A stretch of 64,000 nt of DNA from Setoptus koraiensis (lineage: Eukaryota; Arthropoda), in assembly GCA_048013815.1 (NCBI GenBank), contig CM106585.1:13640001-13704000 (forward strand), in the 5' to 3' direction. The first letter of the stretch is position 1. Each line of letters begins with the position of its first letter. Of this stretch, positions 39,157 to 53,600 are shown one piece after another. Under the pieces are notes generated by a model that had not been told where the DNA came from, did no database searches, and worked only from the letters and a program-made list of their open reading frames with translations. A program made the translations under genes and the position numbers.

Positions 39157-41325
39157 AAACAAGCCGCAACTGCTCGGAAAAACTCGCCTCATTCTGTTAG
39201 GAGGATTCGGAGTGGCCGAAGCCACAACACATAACGAAACATATGAAACATGGAACATAACGAAAAGAAAGAGACAACAACACATTGAATTAAGAAGGTT
39301 AATTTCTATGACGAAACAGTATGGCTGAATAAATTAACTGCCGCGATTTCAGCGAACGAAATATATATAACAAAATTTATATTTGTGTGTGACGGTGTTG
39401 TGCCAGCAGCATCTTGTGTCCGGATCAACCTAATTTCAAGCAACAAAAACAACAGCAGCAGCAACAACATTTGCAGTATAGTGGTGTTCCACATTCTTGC
39501 CTAACAGTGCAACACATTAGTCATTGGTTGCGGTTGTGGTCGTAGTTTGCTCAAGATGTGTATCGTCTGACATTGGTTCCTAGAAACTTGATTAGTTTGT
39601 GATGCCATGCAGCAGTGACTGACACCGACACATTTGTACACTATCATGTTTGTACTAACTGGTTATGTCAATCCTATGTGTCAGAGATGGAGGATAGCAT
39701 CAACATAACTAGTCTGGCCAGTCGAGTCTGTACCCGCTGCATTCCGACATGAGACGTTGCTGGCAAGCCTTTGACAAAATAGAAATCAAGTTCAACGGTT
39801 CCAATGTGTGAGCCTAATAAGGAAAATACGGTTTTTCATATGACCTGCTGGCGAGCATGTTGATTAACTGCAAATAGATGAACTTTTCCAATGGACAGTT
39901 GACCAATACACACACACGGTTGTTATCTGTGTCAACTCGGCACACAGTTTGAGGTGCAAATGTAGATAAATAAATAACAGAGAATATAGATATCGAAATA
40001 GACCTTGAATAATGATGGAATTTCGACCACATTCAGATCAATTAGTAGCGACTGAATCCACACAGATGCGACAAAAGAGACATTAGTCGTAACGACGCTT
40101 GCTGGTCAGTAAACAGATTGTGATCTCGAATTGGTTCCCGTGTTTGCGATAACTTTGCAGCGATGTGGCCAACTAGTTTGAACATGCCTGACATATAGTG
40201 CTCGCCTCGAGTTGGTTGCAACTCCACAATCACTGCCACATATTTTGGAGGTTTCAGGCAATGGGACCAATCGCAATAGAATCTGCAGAAAGTTGCGCCT
40301 CAAACACTTTCTCTACAGCTCCCTTGGCATTGATTGAAAATCCCCAAGGTTATCACGTAGCAACACAAGACGGCCTTCTCATCGTGTCAGTCACATGTAC
40401 ATTGTTTTGTTTCCACACAACATTCCACTTGTCAGTGTAGGGACTGGCCTGAAAAAATAAACAGCGCATAGGTGCGTTTTGCCTGAAAGATGTTGGCAAG
40501 AAGTAACAATGAACGCCAGCGAACGCATTCATCTCCGATGTTCTTGGAATTACATTGTATTGAACACTGGACCGGCACTAAAAAACCCATTTTATCGGCA
40601 GTGTCCGCATGCCAATACCGGAATGTATCACTACTCTATGGCAGTGTGCAGTTGATGAACTGAACAAGGAACGATGGCCGGTTTTGATCATGTTTTGCTT
40701 GTCACAATTATACAACCAACAGCACTCACAGGTTACATTTGGCCGACTGATTAGCTGCGCCAATCATCATTTGGTCTAAATGGCCGAAGGCTATCACACT
40801 TTTACGATTTTGTGTGTGTTTATAATACTCGTGCCTCATTCCAGCGACTCATCTCACAATGAAATCTTCTTACAAGAAAAAAAAAACAGAACATTATTGC
40901 ATAAGTGTGTGTGTGTGTGTCTCTCAAGTCAATACACAGCTAGAAATGGAAATTGAAATGGAATGAAATAGGATAAAACTAATTTGAATGTTGCAGAGCC
41001 TTTAGTCTTTATTGCCTTCACTCTAGCTGTCTAATATCCAGTTCTTACAACTGCGCCGTGATTAGGCACCATGATTGACGCGCATTCAATGGAGAGTAGT
41101 CTCGGCAATAACGGGACTCAAAAAGGTGAAAGGGGTACACCTCCTGTGTGGTGCGGACTTACCATTGGACGACGAACTAGTTTAAGTAATGGAGCGGACA
41201 ACTGGTGTTGTTGTTGAAGTAAAGAAACAGAATGGACACAGTCAGACATGGGCTGTCCATGTGAGCACTTGTTGAGCAAACATAGCTGATTATAGCTGTT
41301 GAAGTTGAGAGCATTGTATGTATAA

Positions 41326-41384
41326 ATATATATTTATTTATCTAAATATATAAATATATATTTGTATACTATACATATATGTAA
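41326..41384. repeat. AT-rich (TATA/AAAT) low-complexity tract
   Basis: Alternating TATATAAATATATATTTATT-type sequence, directly visible. Confidence 0.85.
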
Positions 41385-42142
41385 ACTAAGATTGTTTAAG
41401 GATCCTGATTAATTATAATACTAATACTGCTGCTAAGATCATTCTAGACCGTGGTAATACCGTGCCGCAACAGGTGGTGCATGGAGCAGCCTGGAAAAGT
41501 TGATTAGGAGGGATGTGAGGAGATGTGAAGAGTAGCACAGGTAGAAAGCGAACAGATAATGCAGCATAATACAGTGGAGCAGGCCAATACTCAAATAGCC
41601 TCTCTCTCTCACCACTGATCTTTTGCATCGACGCTGTTGTTGCTGTTGTTTAATGATTGGCTTTTGTGGAAATAAATTCAAGAGAGATACTGAAAGTTTA
41701 CACCAATCGCACATTGCCAATACTGACCACAGCCAGACTGCGACTATTTAATGTTGCTGTTGTTGAATATCGAAAGATGTGCCATTGGATGCTTGAGGCA
41801 AATGTAAACATGGCAACAACTCAGAACCAATTGATCGATTGTTGCCCGGCCGCTTGTTTGCTCATGTTGCTGTTGTTGTGTGTTATTTATTCATTTATTT
41901 ATTTATCTATCAAGCTAGAGCACACATACACACGCTCGTTCGTTAGCGTTATTCTTTGTCTGACGACGACGAGCAACGAGCGAGCTGCGAAACGCAAAGG
42001 ATTCCATGAAGTAGTTTCAGGAGGCGCTGGCTACAGCAACTAATGGCTTTCAAAATCCTTATAATCACTTATTAACTTTGCGTAGCCTCTATCACCAACT
42101 TGTATGTGTGTGTGAGTGAGTCGTCTCACCTCTCATTGGGCC

Positions 42143-42184
42143 AGCAACAACAGCAACAGCAACAACAACAGCAACAACAACAAC
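42143..42184. repeat. (CAA/CAG)n trinucleotide tract
   Basis: About 13 consecutive CAA or CAG triplets, non-coding here as far as I can see. Confidence 0.9.
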
Positions 42185-42470
42185 GGCTCGAAGTTTAGCT
42201 AGCCGGCTAGTTAGCGCTCGGCGAGCTGGCTCGGTTGGCGCCGTTGCTATTGATTGCGCCGTTAGCTGATGATGAGTTATTTATTCCTCTATTATCATTG
42301 CTGCCACTATCATCACTGAACACATTGCTACAACTCCTCAGTCGATAGCTGACCAGTCGGCTACCCGGCACCGTTATTAGTACCGTTGCCACCGTTGCAA
42401 GCTCAACGAGCTAACGGCTCGCCAGGTATGACGCCAACGCCGCCAGAACAAGTCGCATGCTGCTGGCTCA

Positions 42471-42496
42471 GTGGTGGTGGTGGTGGTGGTGGTGGT
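42471..42496. repeat. (GTG)n trinucleotide microsatellite
   Basis: Eight or more GTG/GGT units followed by a short CTG run. Confidence 0.9.
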
Positions 42497-43181
42497 ACTG
42501 CTGCTGCTGGTGATGATGATACCAGTGGAGGCTGTGTTGATTGTGTGAGCATGGTCAGTTTGATTATCGCGCACGGTACATATTAGCTGGACATCATAGT
42601 GTAACGGATAATGATAACCGGCGCCACTTGAGAGCATCATTAAAACTAAGCCTTATATTCTTTTAAGCGAAGGAATATTTCCCTGATGCCACATCGACAA
42701 TTGCTGCGTCCAGCAACTGGCGAGCTCAGTAAGCGCCGCCGCTGTGGTTGTTGCTGCTGCTGCTGTTGCTTCGCATGCCATCAGATTAATGCCGGCCGGC
42801 CGGCCTGTTGCTCTGCTGGTTGGAGGGACGGAGAGGGAATAAAGGAGAAAGAAAAAAGTTTAGAGCGAGCAAGGGTGATGCTGACCTCATATCTAATCAT
42901 AATCGTGTTGCGTTTCTCCATCCTGAACTGGCCGGCCAGCTACCAGTTGTTGTGTATCATGCAACAAGCTGATTTGCGCAAGCTATTCATAATGGGGCTC
43001 AAAGTGAATTTGAGCAAAGAGTATAGAGTGTGGCTGCTGCTGTTGCCACTAATGGTGGCGCTCAAAAGTGGCCGAGCGAGACAGAGACACAGGGAGAGAG
43101 AGAGAGAGGGATAGGGACAGTGAGAGAAACCTATCGGCTAATTTCTACTTTCAGCATGGCATATGGTCGCGCAACTAGCCG

Positions 43182-43445
43182 ATGGTGCGCTCGCCAAATC
43201 AAAACCAACAACCGACGACCAGCGACCAGAGTGACCAGCAACAACCGGCAACGGTACGACCAACAAACAACAACGTTCCACAGAAGCAACGGTTGATGGT
43301 CAATAATGTATCGAATATGATTGGCGATGATGAGGGGCAAAGAAGAAGGACAAAAATGAAAATAATCGCCTATGACCATCAGTCATCTAATAGTCTCAAT
43401 GGTCAACCCGGTGGACTTAGGTCTCAGCGACTAAACTACCACTAA
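43182..43445 (+). CDS. Possible 87-residue Gln/Asn-rich protein or upstream frame
   Basis: ATG at 43182 opens 87 codons. The first 30 residues are rich in Gln, Asn, Thr and Pro (NQNQQPTTSDQSDQQQ). The rest is of mixed, protein-like composition (LMVNNVSNMIGDDEGQRRRTK, QPGGLRSQRLNYH). It lies 1.2 kb upstream of the ABCA start and may be part of its leader or chance. Not recognised. Confidence 0.25.
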   Translation: MVRSPNQNQQPTTSDQSDQQQPATVRPTNNNVPQKQRLMVNNVSNMIGDDEGQRRRTKMKIIAYDHQSSNSLNGQPGGLRSQRLNYH

Positions 43446-43637
43446 TAGGCGCTCGGCTGGCGAGCTGGCAAGCTAGCCGGCAACACTCTGTGAGCTAGCT
43501 TCTCTCTGCGTCTCATCGCCAGCCTCGTTGATTATTTAACAGCACTCCACTCCCTTTTGATTGGAACTCATCTGATTCAATGATGCTGCCGCTGCTGCTA
43601 CACTCACACTAGAAAACTACTTCTTCATCTAATTGGG

Positions 43638-43692
43638 CTCTCTCTCTCTCGCTCGCTCGCTCATTTCTCCTTCTCTCTCTCTCACTCGCTCT
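43638..43692. repeat. (CT)n / (CTCG)n pyrimidine tract
   Basis: Runs of CT and CTCG units, a likely purine-strand-asymmetric promoter-proximal tract upstream of ABCA. Confidence 0.85.
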
Positions 43693-44653
43693 CGAAGCGG
43701 GGCTTTATCCTGTGATATCGTTCGCAATCAAACAGTGTTGTGTCAATGTTGTGTGAACAGTGAATGAATCCACAAACATTCACTTGTTGTATATTTACAT
43801 ATCAATAATCTGTTTATTTATTACTACCGCTTTGAATAGGCAACTTTGAATCACAGGCACATACACAAGAGACAGTGAATGAACGAGTGAGCAAAAGTAA
43901 GTTTAGCTAAGCAAAGAAACAAAACAGGAACCGTACAGCAAACAAACGGTGCAACAGCAACTTGCATAAGCACATAAATCGATTAAAGGGCTGCAAGAAA
44001 TTAATGCCAACTAGTTAACCAACGAACGCACAGCATTATAAGTTTAAATTTTATTAGTTACTACGGTTTGCTCACTCTCAATCTCATCATCATTTCAAGT
44101 CTCTCATAGTTGTAGTGCAACTGATTTATATCCACCACATGGTCATCGATAGTAGATCGCCAAAAAGTAGTTGATAGATCAGTGCAAATAAATCAGCAAT
44201 CGACGCACACAGTTTGCATCAGATTGCGACAATTAAGGTCATCCACCACACTCACTGAACTGTCCTCTGCCTGCAGACATCAGCCGAACCATTACATCGA
44301 CCGAGCGAGCCTACAATGAATCAAGCCATCCGTAATTAGCTAATTAGATAGCTAATAAACACACACACACACACAAGTTTGCCAACAGCAACAACAAGAA
44401 TTGTTTGTTAAACACACTAAATAATATCACACCAGAGTATAAGAATTGAACAGACTCGTGCAACTAGCTTGCTGCAATGAAATGTCTCCACAAGACGCAC
44501 CATGTCAACTTCTAAATCAATCCGCTACATGACTGACAGCTGCCTCCAATTTACAACCGCTCACAAACATAGCAGTGTTTAATATAAATAAACACTAATC
44601 AATCAACACATTGACATCGAGCAACAAATCCAACACACACATCAAGCCAAAAG

Positions 44654-47600
44654 ATGTCGTCCTTTTTAGGCCAATATTGGCTGTTGCTACAGCACAAGGT
44701 GTTACTCAGGCGCCGGCAACCCATTATAATGGCCATGGAAATCTTCTGGCCGGCAGCTGTATTTCTGGCTGTACTTATTGTCAGATTACAATTTCCACCA
44801 GAGCAAGTGTCAACATGTTACTATAACACCAAGGCGATGCCTAGCGCCGGACCAGTGACATTCCTACAATCGTTAGTGTGCAATTTAGACAATCCTTGTA
44901 TAAAAAGCAATCAATATCAAGAGATTCCACTATATCCTGATTCAAAAATACATCAGATGGTTGATCAACTGAATCCATTATTGACAGATACAACTGTTGC
45001 AAATGTTATTCGCGAGATGCCCAAAGGTATTAGATTCATTGCCACAATTGTGGATGCAATATCTCAAAGTGACATGAGGCATCTACTAGAGCATGGTGTA
45101 CCTATAAATAATGTCATCCGTGATAATGGCTCACCTAGGCTGATTGAATATATCAAACGTTCTCTATTAGAGCAAGCAAATTTGCTCGCCACAACTACTA
45201 CCAATAACACATGGACAGCATCTACCACAACAATAGGTGCAACACATTCAATAACAACGTCGCCTTCTAAGACACCGACAGACCTCGAAGCCATCGCAAC
45301 TGAGGCAGACGTGCCCACGACAACAGCATCTTACGGCGAACCATCACGTGACACAAGTGTCACATCAACCACAAAACCAACTTCTTTGTCTACTGTGACA
45401 ACAGAATCAAATATAGAATTAACTACACAGCAACAGGGGCTCTCCAAAGATGACAGTGAGAATACACAAGACGACGGAATGTTAAGCCCGAACTCTAGAA
45501 TGAAGCGTTCTCTGCCTACAGCGTTCCTATTGAGGCCAGACGAGTCTGCTGAAATAGCAAAATTACTGGTCAATATCCCTTTAGATTTGATCAATTTGAG
45601 TCAATTATCCGAAGAAATCAAACGATCAACCACCATGGCCTCAGCAACGCCTCAGACATTTTCAAATGGTCAAGAGTCGGCAACAAGCAACATTTCTAGC
45701 AGTGGGCCAAAATCACTTAAAGAAATCATTTGTTCGCCAGCAAGTCTAGCCAATCACATCAAGCTGTTCAATGGTGATAGCATCAGTCAAACAACTAATT
45801 TAAGTGAAATATTCCTAAGTGAACAAATATCGCTAGAGAAATTCTCACAGTCATTGTGTCTATTGAATGACAACCAAATAGATCATTTTATATTGATGAT
45901 TCAAGATGAATTTGATTTTGTTAAAATACTTCAATTGCTCTCGATAATGTTACAACGGATCAGTCAAGACGATATATTGGTCAGAATAGATGAGATCCAA
46001 ACTATGATTGAAACCATTGATAAATCCAACATATTTACATCATTCAGTGGCCTGATAACATCTTCGTGGGCAAAAGAGTTACTCAATTTAGTGAGAGGTT
46101 TTAGTTCGGGAGAAATCGAAATGAAAACTCTGCTCAAGATTGCAAGCGATATTGAGCCTCTATTGAGCAGAGTCTCATTGGTTGTTGGTGGCTCTAGTGC
46201 AAATGCGCCACAAAAGGGCAAGAGTAACAGTGGCGGAAATTCTATATTGGCGTCGTATATCGGCGAGACAAACAGCAGCACTAGCTTCGATGAGTCCTCA
46301 ACTCTAATACCTATAACAACTAGCACTGAAACGTCGTCAACGCTTTCCTCGGTGCAACCAACGAAAATACCCGCAACTACTGAACTTGCAGACATCGACG
46401 GAGAGCTGGGTGATAATCTTAACGACGATATATGGAGTAAATCTGTGTTAGAAAAAGAGGTGATGCTATCAGCTCCAAGTGACGCTTCCTCATCTATATT
46501 AACTTTTGATAGGATGCACCCAAAACAGGGTCTACCTGAAAATGTGAGACAGCAACATACAACCAAACAACAGAATTCAAGCAAATATGAACAAGATGAC
46601 GATAAAAATTTCGGCCTCATTGATCTAGGTAGTGTCGATCCTTATCCGAATGTTCGCAATCTTCAAAACCGACAGGAACAACAAAAGGAACAAGACAAGA
46701 GACCGAGAACCGACAGACTGTCGAAATTGGCTCATGACATAGTGCTAGAATCGAAGGTAAACGATCAGGCGCAGAGACAACAACAGCAATACCATAATAG
46801 ACGCCAGCGACGCGATGTAAACTTAAGCGAAGTGGAGTCAACAAGAGATGGCAACAACTCGCAGAATGATAACAGCAACAACTTTTCCGATGTTCTCAGA
46901 ACGATGATTCCTTTGGATCTTCACCAATTGAAACTATTGCAAGCAGGAATGTGGGGAGCCGCAGTTGTTACAACAGGCTCATCGTACGGGGGCACATCAG
47001 ACAGTCCACCAAACGGAGATCACAATCAGAATGAGCATCAATCATCAGTGCTGAACAACAAACACAATAATGATAATAATAATCTCCTTAATGAGATAGA
47101 CTCAGGCGTGGGTGCCGGCCTGGAGTCTAGGATACTATCTAAGGTTGTATCGAACATGGACAAGTGGATCGATATGGTGGAAAAGTTTACTGTTACTCCT
47201 AAATGGACGTCACTGATGAGAATATTCCAGGGTACAGAGGCCATTTTGGGCATGTTGGCTCAAACACAAAACTCGCCGAATGGCGCCACATCCGGCAGCG
47301 TTAATGATCAGCAGCAAGCAATGATTTCAACTAATACAAGCGAATTTGAGCGTCTTATGCAACGATTGCCCGGGAGAGTGCAGACACTGACATCGGCACT
47401 CAATCATTTATTCCCCTGGCATGTGTGGCCCTGGAACAATGTAGACCTGTATAAGACAGTGGACACCTTCTTAAGCCACGGTATATTTGCATTCAACCAG
47501 ACAACTCTGGGTCCGAATAGGAGGATAGACTATCTGGCTGACTTGATAAATACATTGCAAAAGTCGCTATCGTTTGGCACGTTTCCTCGTAAATGCGTCG

Positions 47601-50600
47601 ATTGGTCCGAGATGGTGTGCGATACGGAAAAGTTTACCTCCAGAATGATCGAGGCCGATAATAGTGGCAAAGAAAGGAGGCGTCGTAGGCGACATATGTC
47701 AGATTTGAGCGAAGAATATGACAACAATAATTCCGGCAAAAATAAAACGGTGCTCGCATTGGGCGAAAATACTGACACTGGCAGCACCAACAACAGGAAC
47801 AAGCTAATGCAAGAGCTGGCCTGCATGATGTTCAGTTCGTTGTCTATGCAACAGTTGACATCACAAACGAGCAACGCACTCAACAATACTGCGCAAGAGA
47901 TCAAGCGGCATGCCTCTGGTGAGCACGTCAACGAGGCGACATCAAGTGGACAATTTTTGTCGGTGATTGATGGATCAGCCGAGCTACTGAACGCTGACAA
48001 AAATGGCGCCATGACCAACTCTAGAGCAGCAACACAAAACGATTCGCTGCAGGAACAGAACAACAACACGTCCAATTCAGGGAACAGCAACGATGCAGAT
48101 TATTCGCCACTGGGGGAAAAAGGCTCCTCAGCATCGGCTATAAGTGGGGGCAGTGGCAATTTGCAATCGGACTCGAGCGAATATATTCACGATCCTATAA
48201 ATAATGTCGAATTGAGATGGGATAAATTAATTGAAAAGTCGTTGCAATTGTATGTGTTATCGCGTCAGGCACTAACAGATCAGCAATGGCAATCCCTGTA
48301 TCAATTGATAAATTATTTGTGGGCACAAGAGAAAGTGCCCAACAGAGTGATAATTGTGAGCCGAATAATACAATTGCTAGCCGATTGTCATGTTCCACAA
48401 GAGGTGCTCAAGAGTGCACTCTGGAAGGATATCTATAAATACAAGAATGTCATCAATCAGATAGTTAATATTGCCATTGACGAAATGAACTCGTCCGCAG
48501 AAACCGGAACACTTGCCGTGGAACAATTGTCGTTTGGCTCCCAACAACTGAATATCATCATCAAGAAATTTATTCAACTACTACCCCATCTGATAGAATC
48601 GCTCACGCAAACCATCACCGATGACATGCCAAAATTAGTTGAAAATATTCTCACCATAAACAAGTTCACTCTGCTCAAGTTGCCCTGCAAAGGATCAAGT
48701 ATTGCCGACGTGATACCCTCATTGGAGGCCAACAGAAGCTCCATAATGGAATTAGAGCAGCTCATTTGTAATCAGCTTAGAATTAAGCCACTAGTTGCAT
48801 CGGCGCGCGTTGCCAATCTAACATCTCAGATCGTGTCGAATACTGCACCCGCTGAGGGTGCCCATCTGGTTGCCGATGCAAGAGCAGTGGATAATTACCA
48901 CAAAAATATTAAACGCCACACATTCGAGCATGCAACTTCGAGCGATTCATCAGGCTACAGAAATAATGTTTCTATGATCGACGAATTTGTTGCAAATCCG
49001 CGCCTCTCATCGATAGTGGCAATCTTACAAAGCTCAACTTTGGACCCACCAGAAACACACGAAGAACTGCCTGAATTAGACTGGGTTGAGGCAGGAACTA
49101 GTGCCGCAATGTTCTATGATTCTATTCAGCGATTGGTATCGGCCGAGGAGAATTTTGTATTGTTCCCCGAGATCGAGGGATATGATCAAAAACTCAAACG
49201 AAATATAGAAAAGAGTCAACAGAAATTCAAGGAATTCTCTCGCAGGGGCCCCGCTAGACTCATAGCCTACAGTATGGACATAGTTTTGCCCATAGGAATG
49301 AAAACCTTCGCGTCGCATGAATCTTTCCACAATGTTTGCCTGTTACCCTTCTCCGACATTTTCTCTGAGGATATAGAGGGGAAAGTATCGCGTCAGTGGC
49401 AATGCCTCATATCAAGTCTTAAGTTTGGTTCGTGGGGCATCAATAGTTTTCTTCAACTAGTCAACAAGATGTTCTCAAATGTTCTTGATCACATCAAAAT
49501 GATCGAAGATAATACCAGTAACCTCAAAGCAACTATGTCTAGCAAAGACATGACCAATTCACCTTTGATCTCACCAAATCATGACAATTCTTTTATGACA
49601 TCCTCAAGAGATCATCCCATAGCTGAAACAAATATATCATCTAACGCATCGTGCATATTCTTCGATAGCTCAATCAGTATAATGCTCGACAATTTACCAC
49701 AATTTATAGACTTATCCTTGGAGACAGTACTATTGGCATCCACTTCGTCTAATCAACAGCTAGACTTATCATTATATGACATCTTATGCTCATCCAACTA
49801 TATGCTAGACCCCTTCAATGAGAAAGCTGTTAAACTGAAGGCTAGACTTAAGCATAAAATGTGTCATTTATTCAATAAGAAGTCAATGACTACTTGTGCT
49901 AACTTGATTCAGATAGACTCGTGGGCTCAAACTATGAAAATGCTCAATTCCACCTGGTTTGAATCAAGTGCTGCTAAACTACAATCATCTTTCAGTGACA
50001 TTCTATTCGAGTTTCACAAGTTCTTAGAACTTTTTGGACAATTCAAGCCGGGCACATCGGATAGTTTGATAGCCAAAGTTTTGAACATAAATTCATTTTG
50101 GACAGATCTACTCAAGAAATTGTCAAGCATTATTGATAAGTATCAGGAGAAACGGTTTGAGTATGCACTACAAACCTTAACTCCAATAATCTACGACAAT
50201 TTGCCTATTTCCGCTGGTTATGATCCTACTGACAATGATTCTCGCCAAGAGGAATTGTCCAACACATCGATTAATTCTACTGGACAAGGAAACAACACAC
50301 TTCTAGCTGAAATCAAAGAAACTCTCATCACAACTATATTAGGAGCTAGAGCGATTTTAAACTTCCTCGAGAACAACAATCAAACAGGTAGTAACCAGGA
50401 ACGCTACGTCAGGCAAATACAGACTCTCTTTGATTGGGCCGATCAATATTCAATGCTCAGCGCAGAGGTGATTCTCAAAACAATCGCTGATGATATTGGG
50501 AAGCTGGAAGATCTTTTCAGACCATCAAATGAGCTGAATAGATATGGTACAGACGGTCTAGAAAAGCAGAGGCTCACATTAAAACAAGTGTGGAGGAAAT

Positions 50601-53600
50601 TCTGCTCTGCACCAGCAAATAAATATTTGGCAATAAATAGATTGGCAGCAAACAATGTCAGTATATCTGAAGAGATAGCGAAGGGCAAAGACGAAATGTG
50701 TGCATTTCCTTGGGATTCACTCTATAATCAACTGAGTGCGGATTCCAATCATATACTTTTTGATTATCCGGAGAGAAGATTGACTAGGATAGCGTTGACT
50801 AAGTGGGGTCAAGTGCTAGATGTGATGTTGATCGAGTCGAAACAGATCAAACAACTACCAAAATTCTTCTACACCGACTATTGGCAGCTATTCCGTGACA
50901 AACTTCCTCAGATATCTCCTCTAAAAGAAGAGCCATCTAACCTCGTTTGGATTTGGCAGGGTTTCGAGCGTGTTGTTAACGCCATGGATTTAAGTAGCAA
51001 CCAAACATCAAATTCTTTGATCAAGATTCTCGACCAAGTTAACTGTGGTTTGGACGCTGTAAAAGGAGGTCTATCATGGGACAATATCGCTAATATCTAC
51101 CAAGACAAACCAGACATATTGGCAGCCTACTCGACAATTAACTCTGGTTTTGCTCTAGCTTCTGTTGGAGTAAATACGTTCTTGATTCATAAAAAATTTC
51201 AAAAATTTTTGGATGAGTTAGTAAAACCTAAAGTCGGATTGAATGCATTTTGTGATCTGAAAGACCGCCAACAACTTGAAGCCATTTTTGCCATACCAGC
51301 GGGACAAGATTTTCTTGGTGCTTTGGAGAGCTTACAAGAATTAGTTTGTGATACAGATTTTGAAACTTTAGCCAAAAATTTAAATCCAATATCGGTCTGT
51401 TATCAGAGCTCACCTTCAAGTAGCAACAACAAATTCTCTGGATCTCATCCATTGGCCAACATAATGGATAGATTCTTTAAATTGGCCTCACTTGCGGTGC
51501 TAGACGCCAAATTGGTCGCTGCAAGCGATGTCAAACCTCCAGTTTTAGACAAAAATCAGTGGGCAACTTTCTGGAACTGGTGGTCTGATCAGGTGCAACC
51601 TCATCCTAAAAGCAGTTTTACATTAACCATCATAAGAGCGTTCCAACTGGTTGACTCTATTACGGCGAATCACGTTGTTTGGAAAGCTTTATTCAGGTCA
51701 ATACATGAGGTTTCTGAGACAACGGCATACATTTTCAGAGCAATAGAGAAAAAGGCAGAAGAAGGAGAGGACTCGAAAATTATCCCATCATCCTCGCGAA
51801 CTGCTTGGGTGGTTAGCGATGCAACAAAACGATTGGCGAAATCTCAAAGAGCTCATCTTTCACCAGGCCAAAATCATCTAGCTTCGGCATTGTCAAACAT
51901 CATGTTTCCTGAGGTGAATAACTTTATTTCAATCAGAACATTCAAGCAATTGAGGTGGATCAAAATGATTTCTACCTATTTTGCTACAACAGCAGGAGCA
52001 CAAGATTCTATATGTAAAACGATGGGTAACGCCCAACAGCCACAACAAACAATCACTGTTGGGTCATCATCATCACTAATTGCCTATAGTCAAGAGAGCG
52101 TCAAAAAGACGTCCACCGAGGAGAAACTTTTCTCATTATTGTGCAAATATCATCCTACTCAATGGATATCAGCTATCAATTTCGCTTTGAGCACGCGAAC
52201 ATTGTCGATACATAAAAAGGTTAACTACATGACCAAGTATTTATCAATATTTATTAGAAATTACAAAAATTACACCAAATTAGAAGATTACATACACGCA
52301 CAACAGATGGAAAACATTGAGAGTGTTGCCGGAACAAGTGTTGCCTATTTACTGGCAGCAACACATGCTCTCAAATCGTTATCATTTGGTAGGATATCCA
52401 ATTCATCTTGGCACTCTCTGCCTCAATTACTCGATTCAATCGATCGATACGTGTGTGCTTCCAAACACGAGCGAGGTACCTTTCTCATTCCTAACTATCA
52501 ACCTAAAACACCTGATCTGGAAACACTCATTTGTAAATTACCTCAATGGAACTTCACTCAGGCATACTATTACATATCTGACCATCTTGATCTACGAAAT
52601 ATGGTCTCCATAATGGCACACAATTCCAGCACACCAATGTGTGTAACTCCATTTAAATTTGGGTCACGTTGGTTGCAGGTAGCTCAAGAGGTTGTAGATG
52701 AGATGCTGGCCAAGTCTACAAGAGAGCTTATTAAAAAATGTTTCACAACCATGCGCAGAGAATCATTGTGGTCTCACTCTTTGAGATATGCTAGATTCAC
52801 CAATGGATTGATGACTGCCGTCAATCAGATCCAAGCTAGCAACTCGTGGCCAGTTGTGCGCCAGACCTGGAATTCAATAAGCTATTTGATTTTGAATCAA
52901 GTTCCGACTTACATGCCCATAAAGAAACTCTTGAAAAATAGCCGACTTACACTGCCAAACAACAAAATCTCCTCCATCATATCGTCGTTGCAACCAGAGA
53001 AGGGCACAAATGCTTCCGGTACAATGAATGATCAGCAAGTGGTGGCTGACAAGCTATTATCATCTTCTTTCATTAATGTTAATGCCTTTGCTTGGAAAAA
53101 TTTTTCCAACGTTGCACTACAAGAAATGATCTGTGGCGGCAATACTAGCTACAGAAAGTACGTCGGACACCTCGGTCTGCCTATAATAGTTACGGCCAAT
53201 CAGCAAACCAATAATAGTAACCCGGCTGTTTCTGAAAGCTCAGTACACCAGCAACAACAGACCAGCAAGAATATAGTTAATTATTTATGTGGCGACGATG
53301 GACGCGGTATCGAAAATCTGGTTGCGAATTTAGACATATCAAAAATAGAATCTCAACTACCTCAACTTCAGAGGCTGCAACTAGGATTTAGCGGATGGCT
53401 AGAAAGACTAACTGCAGATTTCAAACACATATCGCCGCAATTCAAAAATATATACCTTCTCGGGTTCGACCTAACATCGGGCAGACAGACTGGAGGTAGT
53501 GTCGTTAGTTTAATTCAGTTAACTAGAGAAAAGACACTCAAATCGTTGATTCGTCAAGTCAATGAAATTGTCGAGAAACTTGAGCCTAAGATTGGCCAGC

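Larger units (their letters stand above)
38638..44653. other. Six-kilobase non-coding region rich in simple repeats, 5' flank of the ABCA gene
   Basis: Holds AT-rich, (GT)n, (CAA/CAG)n, (GGT)n, (GA)n and (CT)n tracts and a perfect palindrome (39127-39156). No long reading frame; those of 60-140 codons are mostly low complexity. The last kilobase is A/C-rich and is probably the ABCA promoter and 5' UTR. One frame (43182-43445) is listed separately. Confidence 0.5.

Noticed and set aside
42377-43114. Frames rich in Thr or Cys runs
   Set aside because: Translations of GGT/CTG-type microsatellites.
45064-51452. Minus-strand frames of 60-218 codons opposite the ABCA exon
   Set aside because: Antisense shadows of the long coding exon.
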